Assembly: GCA_964394585.1 (NCBI GenBank)
Contig: CAYMYI010000004.1
Coordinates: forward strand, 1-64,000
Direction of reading: 5' to 3'
Length of the DNA: 64,000 nucleotides
Source: CAYUJH01 sp964394585
GTDB taxonomy: Bacteria; Bacteroidota; Bacteroidia; Cytophagales; Flammeovirgaceae
Shown: in pieces, positions 1 through 8,189 of the stretch
Position numbering within the stretch: position 1 is the first letter of the stretch
Layout: every line of letters begins with the position of its first letter
Position numbers and translations under genes: made by a program
Notes under the pieces: generated by a model
Told to the model about the DNA's origin: nothing
Database searches by the model: none
What the model saw: the letters and a program-made list of their open reading frames with translations, nothing else

Positions 1-54
1 ATCATCCCACTGCGACAGGCCATTCAAGGAATCCTCGAACTCAGGCAGGAGTAA
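1..54 (+). CDS. C-terminal end of an unidentified protein (partial)
   Basis: The first 17 codons read IIPLRQAIQGILELRQE and end in TAA at 52-54. The rest of the gene lies before the window. The reading is open from base 1 and the following gene starts about 80 bases later on the same strand, so this is plausibly the tail of a real gene. The fragment is too short to name. The last residues do not look like release factor 1, which often precedes pyrF in this phylum. Confidence 0.4.
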   Translation: MIPLRQAIQGILELRQE

Positions 55-70
55 AAAGTATGCTAGGCTT

Positions 71-103
71 TTGGTGGCAATCGTTTAGGATACCTTATTT
101 TTG
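71..103 (+). promoter_or_regulatory. Candidate Bacteroidota promoter of pyrF
   Basis: A TTG at 71-73 is followed after 22 bases by TATTTTTG at 96-103. The second element fits the TAnnTTTG -7 consensus known for Bacteroidota and sits 29 bases before the GTG start of pyrF. The spacer is at the long end of the usual range. This is a sequence match only. Confidence 0.45.
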
Positions 104-131
104 GGTGTCTCACTTTTAAAAAAACAATATT

Positions 132-953
132 GTGAACCAACAAGAACTCATCGCGCAAATTCATGAAAAACAATCGTATTTATGCGTAGGGCTTGATACA
201 GCGTTAGATCGTTTGCCTGCTCATCTACCTAAAAATGCATCTGGATTTTTGGCATTTAATCGCCAAATCATCGAAGCAACTGCTCCGTTTGCAGTAGCTT
301 ATAAAATCAATACTGCGTTTTATGAAGCGTTAGGGGCGGAAGGTTGGCAGATATTGGAAGAAACCTTGGCAATGCTTCCTGCCAACACCTTTAAGATTGC
401 CGATGCAAAGCGTGGCGATATTGGCAATACATCGCGCATGTATGCTCAGGCGTTTTTTGAAAAAATGGATTTTGATGCTCTTACAGTAGCGCCCTACATG
501 GGCGAAGACTCCGTATTGCCTTTCCTTGCTTTTAAGGGGAAATGGGTGATTTTATTGGCACTTACCTCCAATGTTGGTAGCCGTAATTTTCAGCATCTTT
601 TCATACAAAATGCGGAAGAAAAACTTTTTGAAAGCGTATTGCGCCAAAGCCAACAATGGGGGACTCCCGAGAATTTGATGTATGTAGTAGGTGCAACTCA
701 AGCCGAGGCACTGAAGCAAATTCGAGAAATCATTCCCCATCATTTTTTACTAGTTCCTGGGGTAGGTGCGCAAGGTGGTAGCTTACAGGCTGTTTCGGAA
801 GCAGGGCTAAACGCAGAAGTAGGCCTGTTAGTAAACTCCTCTCGAGGAGTGATTTACGCCTCTAATGGAGAGGACTTTGCCGAGGCAGCAGCGCAGGAAG
901 CGCAAAAGCTTCAGGAAGAAATGGCAAGCTATCTGCAACAAACACTACAATAA
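132..953 (+). CDS. pyrF: Orotidine 5'-phosphate decarboxylase
   Basis: PyrF decarboxylates OMP to UMP, the last step of de novo pyrimidine synthesis, in the cytoplasm. The protein begins with the substrate-binding CVGLDT stretch and carries the catalytic block DAKRGDIGNT near residues 96-105, with the Lys and Asp of the family. It ends with the phosphate-binding region around LVPGVGAQGG and VNSSRG. At 273 residues it belongs to the longer PyrF subfamily found in Bacteroidota, not the 230-residue E. coli type. The start is a GTG at 132; no better ATG lies upstream and the N-terminus matches the family. The next gene follows after 32 bases, so the two may be co-transcribed. Confidence 0.96.
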   Translation: MNQQELIAQIHEKQSYLCVGLDTALDRLPAHLPKNASGFLAFNRQIIEATAPFAVAYKINTAFYEALGAEGWQILEETLAMLPANTFKIADAKRGDIGNTSRMYAQAFFEKMDFDALTVAPYMGEDSVLPFLAFKGKWVILLALTSNVGSRNFQHLFIQNAEEKLFESVLRQSQQWGTPENLMYVVGATQAEALKQIREIIPHHFLLVPGVGAQGGSLQAVSEAGLNAEVGLLVNSSRGVIYASNGEDFAEAAAQEAQKLQEEMASYLQQTLQ

Positions 954-985
954 TCTTCTCCTAAATTCATTAAAAATTTAACTCT

Positions 986-2416
986 ATGCGAAAGCTCATA
1001 CTTTTTGAACTCAACGAAGTGCCCTGGGCAATTTTGGATTATTATTGTCGTAAATATCCGCAGTCGAATACCGCGCAGTTGCTTCCAAAATGTACTCAGT
1101 ATGAAACCATTACGGAAGACGAAGGGCATTTATCACCTTGGATTACATGGCCTACGTTTCATCGGGGGGTATCCAATGTACAACATCATATTCAAGATTT
1201 TGGGGAAGATTTAACCGAGGCAGACCGCCACTATCCCCCTATTTGGAAACTCACTCAACAGCAAGGCATTTCCACAGGGGTTTTTGCATCGATGCATAGC
1301 TATCCGCCGCCTGCTAATTATCGCGATTATGCGTTTTACGTTCCCGATCCGTTTGCTGGAGAAAGCACGGTGCATCCTGATTCGCTGATGGCTTTTCAGC
1401 AGTTCAACCTAACGATGTCGCGGAAATCGGGTCGGAATGTTGATACAGGGATTGATTGGAAAGGAGCAATCAAGTTAGGAACAACTTTACCCAAATTAGG
1501 CATACAGCCGAGCACCTTGGCAGAAGTAGGCGGGCAGTTGGTAAAAGAGCGGATGAAGCCTTGGATTCGGACACGTCGGCGTTCGTACCAATCCATTTTA
1601 GCTTTTGATGTGTTCATGAAATTGATGCGTACTACCCAGCCTGCGTTTGCTACTTACCTCTCAAATCATGTAGCTTCTACAATGCACCGCTATTGGGCAG
1701 CAACATTTCCCGAGCACTACGACGACTACGAACTGAGCGAAACTTGGAAGCAAACCTACCGCAACGAGATTGATTTTACCATGCATAAGTTCGATGCATT
1801 TCTTGGTACGCTGGTGCAATTCACCCGGAAATACCCAGAATACAAGTTAGTAGTGGCGAGTAGCATGGGGCAAAAAGCTACAGAGGCAAAGTTGATTTTA
1901 ACGGAAACGGCTTGTAAAGATCTTGCGCCTCTCATGGCGTTTTTGCAAATCCCCGATTCGGCTTGGGAAATGTTACCGGCAATGCATCCGCAGTACAATT
2001 TTAAAGTGAGTGAAGCCTTTGTAACTCCGTTAGTAGAGCAACTGAAAACTCTTTACATCGACGGAAAACCATTGAGTTTCCGCCAAAAAGAAGGAGGCTT
2101 TTTTAGTGTAGATTTTGGGCATCGGAACTTAAAAACGTTAGAAGGCAGCTACCAAGGGCTGCCTATCGACTTAACGCAGCTAGGAATTTACAACGAGCCA
2201 GTAGAAGACCAAACCGGAAGCACGGCGTACCACGTACCGGAAGGTTCTTTGTTTGTGTACGATCCGCAGCACCCTGCTCAGCAGGCTGAACGAATCATGG
2301 GGGTTTCCACGTGTGCTTTTGTGCCTAGCGTGTTAGAGAACTTTGGGTTGACAGCGCCCGCCTATGCCACTTCTGAGCGCATAGGGGCAATAAGTGAGGC
2401 TTTAGCAACTTCTTGA
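986..2416 (+). CDS. Alkaline-phosphatase-superfamily-like protein
   Basis: This 476-residue protein has no signal peptide or membrane segment, so it should be cytoplasmic. It opens with MRKLILFELNEVPW, which resembles the first strand and metal-site turn of alkaline phosphatase / nucleotide pyrophosphatase-like proteins. A Thr in SPWITWPTFHRG could be the nucleophile, and a DFGH motif lies near residue 370. The usual SDHG metal site is not visible; ASSMGQ stands at about the matching place. Related proteins occur near polysaccharide genes, but the substrate is unknown and the call rests on weak motifs. It lies 32 bases after pyrF on the same strand. Confidence 0.55.
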   Translation: MRKLILFELNEVPWAILDYYCRKYPQSNTAQLLPKCTQYETITEDEGHLSPWITWPTFHRGVSNVQHHIQDFGEDLTEADRHYPPIWKLTQQQGISTGVFASMHSYPPPANYRDYAFYVPDPFAGESTVHPDSLMAFQQFNLTMSRKSGRNVDTGIDWKGAIKLGTTLPKLGIQPSTLAEVGGQLVKERMKPWIRTRRRSYQSILAFDVFMKLMRTTQPAFATYLSNHVASTMHRYWAATFPEHYDDYELSETWKQTYRNEIDFTMHKFDAFLGTLVQFTRKYPEYKLVVASSMGQKATEAKLILTETACKDLAPLMAFLQIPDSAWEMLPAMHPQYNFKVSEAFVTPLVEQLKTLYIDGKPLSFRQKEGGFFSVDFGHRNLKTLEGSYQGLPIDLTQLGIYNEPVEDQTGSTAYHVPEGSLFVYDPQHPAQQAERIMGVSTCAFVPSVLENFGLTAPAYATSERIGAISEALATS

Positions 2417-2471
2417 TCGGACGGAAAGAAAACGGTACTATATCAAAAGCTGATATCTTTGAGATAATAAG

Positions 2472-2519
2472 ATGAGGAGTGTAAGATTTTCTAATGTCTG
2501 CACTCTATCATTATTTTTT
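2472..2519 (+). terminator. Possible terminator after the phosphatase-like gene
   Basis: An imperfect hairpin pairs TGAGGAGTGTAAGA with TCTGCACTCTATCA and is followed by ATTATTTTTT. It lies in the gap between convergent genes and its T-run overlaps the end of the minus-strand gene. The stem has mismatches. Confidence 0.4.
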
Positions 2520-4733
2520 GATGATTCTTTTGACTAGGCTACCATCGTCAAATTCAAATTTCACCAAATACAATCCATTCGGAAGATGGGAAATATCCAT
2601 TTTGTTTTGACTCATGTGATGAGATGCCACTTTTTGCCCTATACTATTGAATAGACTAATCGCTTTTAATCGGGGTTCCAATTCACCTACATCGAAATAA
2701 ATGCTGCCGTGGGTTGGGTTTGGGTACAATCTGACGCGAGAGTTGAGAGGAGAGTCGCTTGCTGATAATACCACCGGCTGCACAAAGGAAAGGTCGCTTG
2801 TACGAACTGCTGTTAAAAATCCATCAAAAGAACCCAGATTATCGCCTGCCATGTAGCCTTCTGTCATCCCGCCAATCAGTAAATTATGATGGTAAATGTA
2901 GCCATACGCACGGTCTTCGTGTGGTGTGCCAAATTGTATTCCGTTTAACAGGTTTAAGTTATTATCAAGTTTCTGAATGAAGACATCTCCTGAAAGTTGC
3001 GTCGGATCTGCATTATTTCCAGCATAGTTTCCGTAGGTATAGCCAATGGCATATAGTGTGTCATTTTGGATGATGAGCTTCCTGATTAAGTCTGATTTAC
3101 GAGTGCCAAACTGTTGGTAAACCGGGTTGGTCAGTTGGGGCGAATACTTGATGAGGTATGCATCGCCTTCACCAAGTGGGGAAGTACCCAAATTGCCAGT
3201 GGTGAAGCCTGCTACATAGATATTGCCTTGGCTATCCACAGCATTGTCCAACACCCAATCGGCTCGGACACCTTGCGCATTGATGATTTCAGAATGTGGG
3301 CGAGTAGGGTTTGCTGTATTCAGGTTTTCATACACCGAAACGAATGCGTTTGCTCCGGTAGCGGAAAAATACCAACCTGCCGCAATGAGCCTTCCATTTC
3401 CTGGAGTAGCACTCGGGACGTACGTCAAGCCACCCCATGCTTCGGCAGAGGCAATGAAACCCGTGGCGTTAGGTGGGTTGAGCTCCCGCCAAATGTTTGA
3501 CAAGTCCGATTTTCGATGCTTGGCAACCAAGTACACGTCGTCTGTGCCGCCTTGCCCCACCGGCGAACCTTGTGCAGAAACGAAGATATGCCCGTCATCA
3601 TCTTGCTCAATATTGCCGTAGCCATCAATCCCTGCATTGCCCCATTGGTCAGATGCCACAATTTGCCCATTAGCGAGGTCGAGTTTGAGGAGGATACCGT
3701 CCCATCTTCCGGCATTGGTAAAGCCGGGCAAATTTCCCAAAGTTCTACCACAGACATACAAGTATCGTTCGTCAGTAATGCCATCTTTGAGCATGGTACC
3801 TTCTGCGATAGGCAATTCGGTAACCCACTGTGGGCTGCCGTTGATGTCCAATTTGATGATGAAGATTTCATTTTCTGCATCGGTATTCCCGTCCAAATTT
3901 CCATCGGTAAGCCCAAAGAAGTAAGCATTACCTTCACGGTCAACGGTCATTCCGCCAATCACTTCTTTTCCATTACTTCCAAATTGGGCAATGCCATTTG
4001 CTAAAGCAATTTTAGTATCAATTGGTTGGGCGTATTTGAAATGATTGGGATTGTTTAGGCTCAATGTACTATCGGAGTTACAAATCGGGTTGAGGTTATT
4101 GGGCGGATTTCCACTGACAGATGGTTCGATATCCCAACACGGATAGATGAAAGCAATTAGGTCGATGTTATTGTTTGCAGTATAAAAAAGATACCAGCCC
4201 TCTGTTTGGCATCCCTGTTCAAGTGTACAATACACCAAATCATAATCAGTTGCAGCTCCTTTTAATTGGATATATCCTGCTTCGAAATCGAGATGTTGAA
4301 TGACAGCATAGTCATTATCAATGCCATCAGCACCGCGCAAAAAGAAGGGCACGCCAATTTCGTGCGTACCGAGTATGATTCTATCGGCATCCGCGCTGCC
4401 ATACACCTGATTTAAGTCGGTATTTAGAATGCAACGGATGTATTTTACTTTATCTGCTCCGGGGAACGGGTCGGAAGGGTCTACGGGCATAAAAACATCG
4501 GCACCACTGTTTTCGCCATCCATGTAGTCGGTATCAAAAATCGTAAAGTCCAAATCGTTGAAAGGTGCGCCCGAAGCAAATGTGGGTAAGCCGCGCACAT
4601 AAGGGGCTAAATCGGCTGTTTCTCTAGGCATAGGCGGGAATGAAGCAGCGGCTTGTTTGAGTTGTTGGGTAGTTTGAGCCGTGCCTTGGTGCGCCATCAA
4701 AATGAAAAGCAAACAAGAGTAGAGTCTTATCAT
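2511..4733 (-). CDS. Secreted beta-propeller-type protein with type IX sorting domain
   Basis: The 740-residue protein starts with a signal peptide (MIRLYSCLLFILMAHQGTAQ). Residues from about 240 to 640 hold repeats of the form DxxGNxYxxGxTxGNLxG, typical of SBBP/delta-60-like beta-propeller repeats. The last ~75 residues (from VRLYPNPTHG to VKRIIKK) are a type A C-terminal sorting domain, which in Bacteroidota directs cargo through the type IX secretion system to the cell surface. No catalytic domain was seen. The role is unknown; cell-surface binding or structure is a guess. It stands alone between genes of the other strand and a small membrane protein. Confidence 0.85.
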   Translation of the reverse strand: MIRLYSCLLFILMAHQGTAQTTQQLKQAAASFPPMPRETADLAPYVRGLPTFASGAPFNDLDFTIFDTDYMDGENSGADVFMPVDPSDPFPGADKVKYIRCILNTDLNQVYGSADADRIILGTHEIGVPFFLRGADGIDNDYAVIQHLDFEAGYIQLKGAATDYDLVYCTLEQGCQTEGWYLFYTANNNIDLIAFIYPCWDIEPSVSGNPPNNLNPICNSDSTLSLNNPNHFKYAQPIDTKIALANGIAQFGSNGKEVIGGMTVDREGNAYFFGLTDGNLDGNTDAENEIFIIKLDINGSPQWVTELPIAEGTMLKDGITDERYLYVCGRTLGNLPGFTNAGRWDGILLKLDLANGQIVASDQWGNAGIDGYGNIEQDDDGHIFVSAQGSPVGQGGTDDVYLVAKHRKSDLSNIWRELNPPNATGFIASAEAWGGLTYVPSATPGNGRLIAAGWYFSATGANAFVSVYENLNTANPTRPHSEIINAQGVRADWVLDNAVDSQGNIYVAGFTTGNLGTSPLGEGDAYLIKYSPQLTNPVYQQFGTRKSDLIRKLIIQNDTLYAIGYTYGNYAGNNADPTQLSGDVFIQKLDNNLNLLNGIQFGTPHEDRAYGYIYHHNLLIGGMTEGYMAGDNLGSFDGFLTAVRTSDLSFVQPVVLSASDSPLNSRVRLYPNPTHGSIYFDVGELEPRLKAISLFNSIGQKVASHHMSQNKMDISHLPNGLYLVKFEFDDGSLVKRIIKK

Positions 4734-4874
4734 GGTTGTTTCGTTTTAAGCAAGTATTACTTAGTTGATGCCCTGGCTGTAAAATGGTTTAATTTGCTTA
4801 GAAGATTTTTTCCGAAAGAATGAACTTTCCTGCAAATAAGTGAATGGTTTTTACGCTACAACGCACACCCTTTA

Positions 4875-5258
4875 TTACTTCTGTGGAGAAAGTTTATGCA
4901 TGATGAAACTAGCTCCAAAAGCTTCTACTAAACTCATTGGGATTGCAAAAATCAAAATACCAAAAGGTAAAACCCCCATGTTGCCCACCACAATTTCCAT
5001 GAGGGCAAAGCCTGAAAACCAAGCTAATAAAGCAGTTTGTATAAGATTGTATTTCTTTGCTAAGATGAAGAACAGTATGGTATACAAAAAAGACCAAATC
5101 ATCCATACCACCCCGTTGATTGGTTCACTGGGAAAAATGATGCCTAGCTGTTCGTAATGAGTTACCCAGTAGCTTTTTAGCAAAATCTCGTTGCGCAGAA
5201 ATAGCGTTCCGCTCACCCATATAAAGGCACTGATAATGGCTAAAAATGATTTTTTCAT
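4875..5258 (-). CDS. Small four-helix membrane protein
   Basis: A 127-residue protein with about four hydrophobic helices, starting around residues 5, 48, 75 and 95. No catalytic motif is visible and I do not recognise the family. It lies 9 bases after the broken NmrA-like reductase on the same strand, so the two were probably one transcript, opposite the HxlR-type regulator gene. The ATG at 5258 gives an N-terminus MKKSFLAIISAFIW that fits a first membrane helix. Confidence 0.75.
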   Translation of the reverse strand: MKKSFLAIISAFIWVSGTLFLRNEILLKSYWVTHYEQLGIIFPSEPINGVVWMIWSFLYTILFFILAKKYNLIQTALLAWFSGFALMEIVVGNMGVLPFGILIFAIPMSLVEAFGASFIMHKLSPQK

Positions 5259-5267
5259 GATGCTATC

Positions 5268-5729
5268 TTATTTCTGTTGTGCATATTGTTTTAACGTGAT
5301 TTGTGGTTTCCCCAATGCATCCCAAGCTTCTTTGCCTTGAAATTGTTCTGGATATTTATTGAGAGCTTCTACAATGTTTGCCCCATAGTTGAATTTTGGC
5401 GAAAGCCTGCCAAAGAAACGCAGCATCCAAAATGGCAGTGTCATTACCTTCATTTTTTCTTGGGTATAATTTTGCGCAAAAATATGGGCGGCTTCGTTGG
5501 CGGTATAGGCTTCTGTACCCTGTATAATGTAGTCGGCATTGCTTCCATCAAACCGTTGAAAAGCACGACTCACCATTTTTGCATAGTCGGCGGCGGCAAT
5601 AAAGTACATAGGATGTTCCGAAGTTCCTGCCAAGGCAATGTTAGTTCCTTGTCGGTAGGCCCCTTGGTCGAAATTCTCCATGAACGTAGAAGGGCGGAAG
5701 ATAATGCTCTGTGATCCATCGGACGGCAT
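5268..5729 (-). CDS. NmrA-like NAD(P)-binding reductase, C-terminal fragment (frameshifted)
   Basis: This reading carries the second half of an NmrA-like atypical short-chain dehydrogenase. It holds the IIFRPSTFMENF motif, which in intact relatives follows the active-site helix, and then the substrate-side domain (YFIAAADYAKMV, ITLKQYAQQK). The ATG at 5729 is only the first Met in this frame and probably not a real start. The N-terminal half is in another frame at 5641-6117, and the readings overlap at 5641-5729. Together they give about 280 residues, the normal family size. The gene is either a recent pseudogene or carries a sequence error. Confidence 0.75.
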   Translation of the reverse strand: MPSDGSQSIIFRPSTFMENFDQGAYRQGTNIALAGTSEHPMYFIAAADYAKMVSRAFQRFDGSNADYIIQGTEAYTANEAAHIFAQNYTQEKMKVMTLPFWMLRFFGRLSPKFNYGANIVEALNKYPEQFQGKEAWDALGKPQITLKQYAQQK

Positions 5730-6117
5730 CGTTCTTTATGCGGAATGCCCACCAATCAAACCCATCCATCCCCTGATATAGCTGTACTAACGAGGAAAGA
5801 TACCCAATACACTGGATATTCTGCTTTGTGGCAACTTTTAATATACTTTGGATACCTTCCCGCTCCGGCTGGAAGTCGTGTTCTCGCGACGATTGCGCAA
5901 CTGAAAGGTTTAGGTAAACCGCCTGGCAGCCTTCCATCGTTTTTTCAATATCTGTCTGGTTTTGTAAATCTCCGATGATGACCTTACACTGCTGAGGTAC
6001 TTTTGTTTCTTTGCCTTTTCGTACTAAAACACTCAGCTCGAAACCATCGTGTAAAAATTGTTGCACTACTGCTTTTCCAAGCATTCCGGTAGCGCCAAAC
6101 ATGGCTATTTTCATCAT
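5641..6117 (-). CDS. NmrA-like NAD(P)-binding reductase, N-terminal fragment (frameshifted)
   Basis: The reading starts with the dinucleotide-binding fold (KIAMFGATGMLGKAV) of an NmrA-like reductase. It continues through GDLQNQTDIEKTMEGCQAV and YLSSLVQLY to RIKNDAVRW, then runs off frame with EHYLPPFYV. In intact relatives the next segment is about five residues longer and leads into the FRPSTF motif, found here in the other frame. The useful homology ends near 5715. The gene is divergent from an HxlR-type regulator at 6229, a common arrangement in which the regulator controls the reductase in response to electrophiles or quinones. Confidence 0.8.
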   Translation of the reverse strand: MMKIAMFGATGMLGKAVVQQFLHDGFELSVLVRKGKETKVPQQCKVIIGDLQNQTDIEKTMEGCQAVYLNLSVAQSSREHDFQPEREGIQSILKVATKQNIQCIGYLSSLVQLYQGMDGFDWWAFRIKNDAVRWITEHYLPPFYVHGEFRPRGLPTRN

Positions 6118-6186
6118 GATAATCTGTATTTAAGGTTAAATTTGATGAAAATTATAGTCTTGAAAGAAGCTCTCAAAATGTAGGGC

Positions 6187-6204
6187 ACTGTCAAAAATGT
6201 CAGT
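6187..6204. promoter_or_regulatory. Possible HxlR operator
   Basis: In the 111-base gap between the divergent reductase and regulator genes, ACTGTCAAAAATGTCAGT forms an imperfect inverted repeat with ACTG/CAGT ends. It lies 25 bases before the regulator start. HxlR proteins bind such short dyads next to their own gene. The match is short and could be chance. Confidence 0.3.
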
Positions 6205-6228
6205 ATCTTAGGGAAAAAGTACCGACAT

Positions 6229-6624
6229 ATGAAAAAGCAGTTCAAATCGAAATATCCCGTAAATCTTGACATTACCGACGAAACCGGCAGACCTCTGAAT
6301 TATTGTGGTATCCGCTGTTCTATGGAAGTATTAGGGGGCAAATGGAAACTCCTGATTGTGGCATCTTTGGCTAAAGGAAAAATGCGTTTTAATGAACTGA
6401 AGAAGGAGATTCCCGAAATCAGCGAAAAAATGCTAATTCGCTCTTTACAAGATTTAGAATACCATACCATCGTCAGTCGGCAGGTGTATGAACAAGTACC
6501 CCCCAAAGTGGAATATTCCCTTACGGAATATGGGCAATCGGTAATCCCCCTTTTGAAGACGCTTTTCCAGTGGGGCGAAAACCATATTGCCAAGCACTCC
6601 GATTTGATATTTCATGACCGTTAA
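6229..6624 (+). CDS. HxlR-family transcriptional regulator
   Basis: A 131-residue winged-helix protein with the HxlR pattern: CGIRCSMEVLGGKWKLLIV near residue 25, then RFNELKKEIPEISEKMLIRSL and a wing ending VEYSLTEYG. The Cys pair (CGIRCS) includes the position of the redox-sensing Cys in HxlR/HypR-type regulators. It is transcribed away from the broken NmrA-like reductase, which it probably regulates. The ATG at 6229 gives a short lysine-rich extension before the conserved region, as in Bacteroidota relatives. Confidence 0.92.
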   Translation: MKKQFKSKYPVNLDITDETGRPLNYCGIRCSMEVLGGKWKLLIVASLAKGKMRFNELKKEIPEISEKMLIRSLQDLEYHTIVSRQVYEQVPPKVEYSLTEYGQSVIPLLKTLFQWGENHIAKHSDLIFHDR

Positions 6625-6681
6625 CCAAGTGCAAGGGAGCGCTTAGAAACGTTTTCGCAAGGAACTGCAAAGGTTTTGAGG

Positions 6682-7776
6682 CTAGATTTCCTTCCTCAGG
6701 ATTTTTACAATGCGGCTGTACAAAATTTCTGATAGAGGCCAATGGTAACCATCAAAATCGGTGGTGTTGGTAAACTGAATCACTACAGCATCGATATCCG
6801 CATGATACTTAGCAATGCTTTGGTAGCCGGGAATTAGCCCTGTGTGGTTGTATCGGTACAATTTGGTATAGATTTCCTCTTCTTCTTTTGTAAGTAAAGT
6901 ACCGCTGTTTAAGGCTCTTAGGAAAATGCCTACATCTTCAGCAGTGGCAACCATCGACCCGTAATCGCTGGTTTTGATGTCTTCTTTCACCCCTACGTAG
7001 TACCCACTCATTACATCGTCCATATCGACTTCATGGATAGAGCCGAAAGTATTTTGTAGTCCAAGCGGGGATAAAATTTCTTGCTTAATGTATTGGAATT
7101 TCGAACAGCCTACGGTTTTTTCAATCAACTCGGTGATTAATAGGTAATTCGTGTTTGAGTATTCGTACGTTTCGTCAGGGGTAAATTGGGCAGGAAGATC
7201 AAAAATTCTTTCGAGGGCTTCTGAATTGCTCTTTGGTGGGTTTGTCCAAAAGTTGGGGGTATTGGTTACATTAGGCAGTCCACTTCTGTGTTGTACCAGC
7301 ATTCGTAACGTGATTTTGTCGGCATTTTCCAAACGATCGGAAAATTTGGGAAAATATTCGGCAACTGTTTTTTCTAAAGACAAACGATTGGCACTTACTA
7401 ATTTGGCAACAGCTACGGCATCGTATAATTTCCCGATACTCGCTATTTTAAATAAGGCATGCGGATCTGCTGGTAGGTTATGAGCTTTGTTCTTCAATCC
7501 GGCGGCATACAGTTGCGGGGGAGTGCCTCCTCGGTCAATATATACGATAACCCCATCGAACCCATATTCTGTTACGCGGTTTACCTGTTCTTGCACAGTA
7601 TTAGGGAGAGGCTTCGCCCAGGCAATTAGCAAAGGCCATGGAACAAAAAACAAAGAGGCTATCGTGCCTATCAATAACACTAAGCGAATAATGGAACGGA
7701 TGGAGTTGGCAGCCATTTGGAAGTTTAGGTTAAAAGAAAGAAAAAACCTCACAAGAGAGTTATCACGATTGTTCAC
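6682..7776 (-). CDS. Serine hydrolase of the class C beta-lactamase family
   Basis: All three motifs of the penicillin-binding-protein-like fold are present: SIGK at residues 113-116, YSN at 206-208 and HTG at 311-313. A hydrophobic segment at about 27-50 acts as a signal anchor, so the enzyme should face the periplasm. The true start may be Met21 (position 7716), just before the anchor. The family includes esterases, peptidases and beta-lactamases; the substrate cannot be told from sequence. The ATG overlaps the end of a small membrane-protein gene by 14 bases, which suggests translational coupling. Confidence 0.85.
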   Translation of the reverse strand: MNNRDNSLVRFFLSFNLNFQMAANSIRSIIRLVLLIGTIASLFFVPWPLLIAWAKPLPNTVQEQVNRVTEYGFDGVIVYIDRGGTPPQLYAAGLKNKAHNLPADPHALFKIASIGKLYDAVAVAKLVSANRLSLEKTVAEYFPKFSDRLENADKITLRMLVQHRSGLPNVTNTPNFWTNPPKSNSEALERIFDLPAQFTPDETYEYSNTNYLLITELIEKTVGCSKFQYIKQEILSPLGLQNTFGSIHEVDMDDVMSGYYVGVKEDIKTSDYGSMVATAEDVGIFLRALNSGTLLTKEEEEIYTKLYRYNHTGLIPGYQSIAKYHADIDAVVIQFTNTTDFDGYHWPLSEILYSRIVKILRKEI

Positions 7777-7978
7777 TTTTATGATGTTTAAAATATCGTA
7801 TTATCAGAAAAAAGGCATCGAAAACTCCTAGCAGCAAAAGCACATAACCTAAGTAGTTTTTCAGGCTACCAATATCTTCGGGGCGGATCAAAACAGTATT
7901 GAAAATACCAACGATAAGGAAGAGCAATACTCGGCTCATGGGTAAATATTTTTTGGCTTTTTTCATAAGGCTATTCAC
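7763..7978 (-). CDS. Small two-helix membrane protein
   Basis: A 71-residue protein with two hydrophobic stretches (LLFLIVGIFNTVLI and LGYVLLLLGVFDAFFLIIRY) and basic ends. It overlaps the start of the serine-hydrolase gene by 14 bases on the same strand, which supports a real coupled gene. No family is recognised. The 211 bases between it and hemW (7979-8189) hold nothing I can name. Confidence 0.6.
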   Translation of the reverse strand: MNSLMKKAKKYLPMSRVLLFLIVGIFNTVLIRPEDIGSLKNYLGYVLLLLGVFDAFFLIIRYFKHHKSEQS

Positions 7979-8189
7979 GTTGATTCTCTTTCTGAAAATA
8001 ACTAAAAAAATGAGGAGAGCTTCGGAAGCAATATTAAATACCCGGTTATTTATATGACTGGCATAATGGGCGGTTGATTGGCCTTGCTTTTAAAGATTTA
8101 TCAGAATAACGGCTCCTCGGTAGCTTTTTGTAGCTCCATACCATTTGCTGCAAGAGCCTATAACGAAATGCGAGAAGAGTAATTCCTTT

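Noticed and set aside
3114..3500. Open reading on the plus strand inside the type IX cargo gene
   Set aside because: It lies wholly within the longer minus-strand gene, which has a signal peptide and a sorting tail; the opposite reading has none of these.
6682..7776. Serine hydrolase called a resistance beta-lactamase
   Set aside because: The motifs fit the whole class C / esterase family; there is no sequence feature that proves antibiotic hydrolysis.
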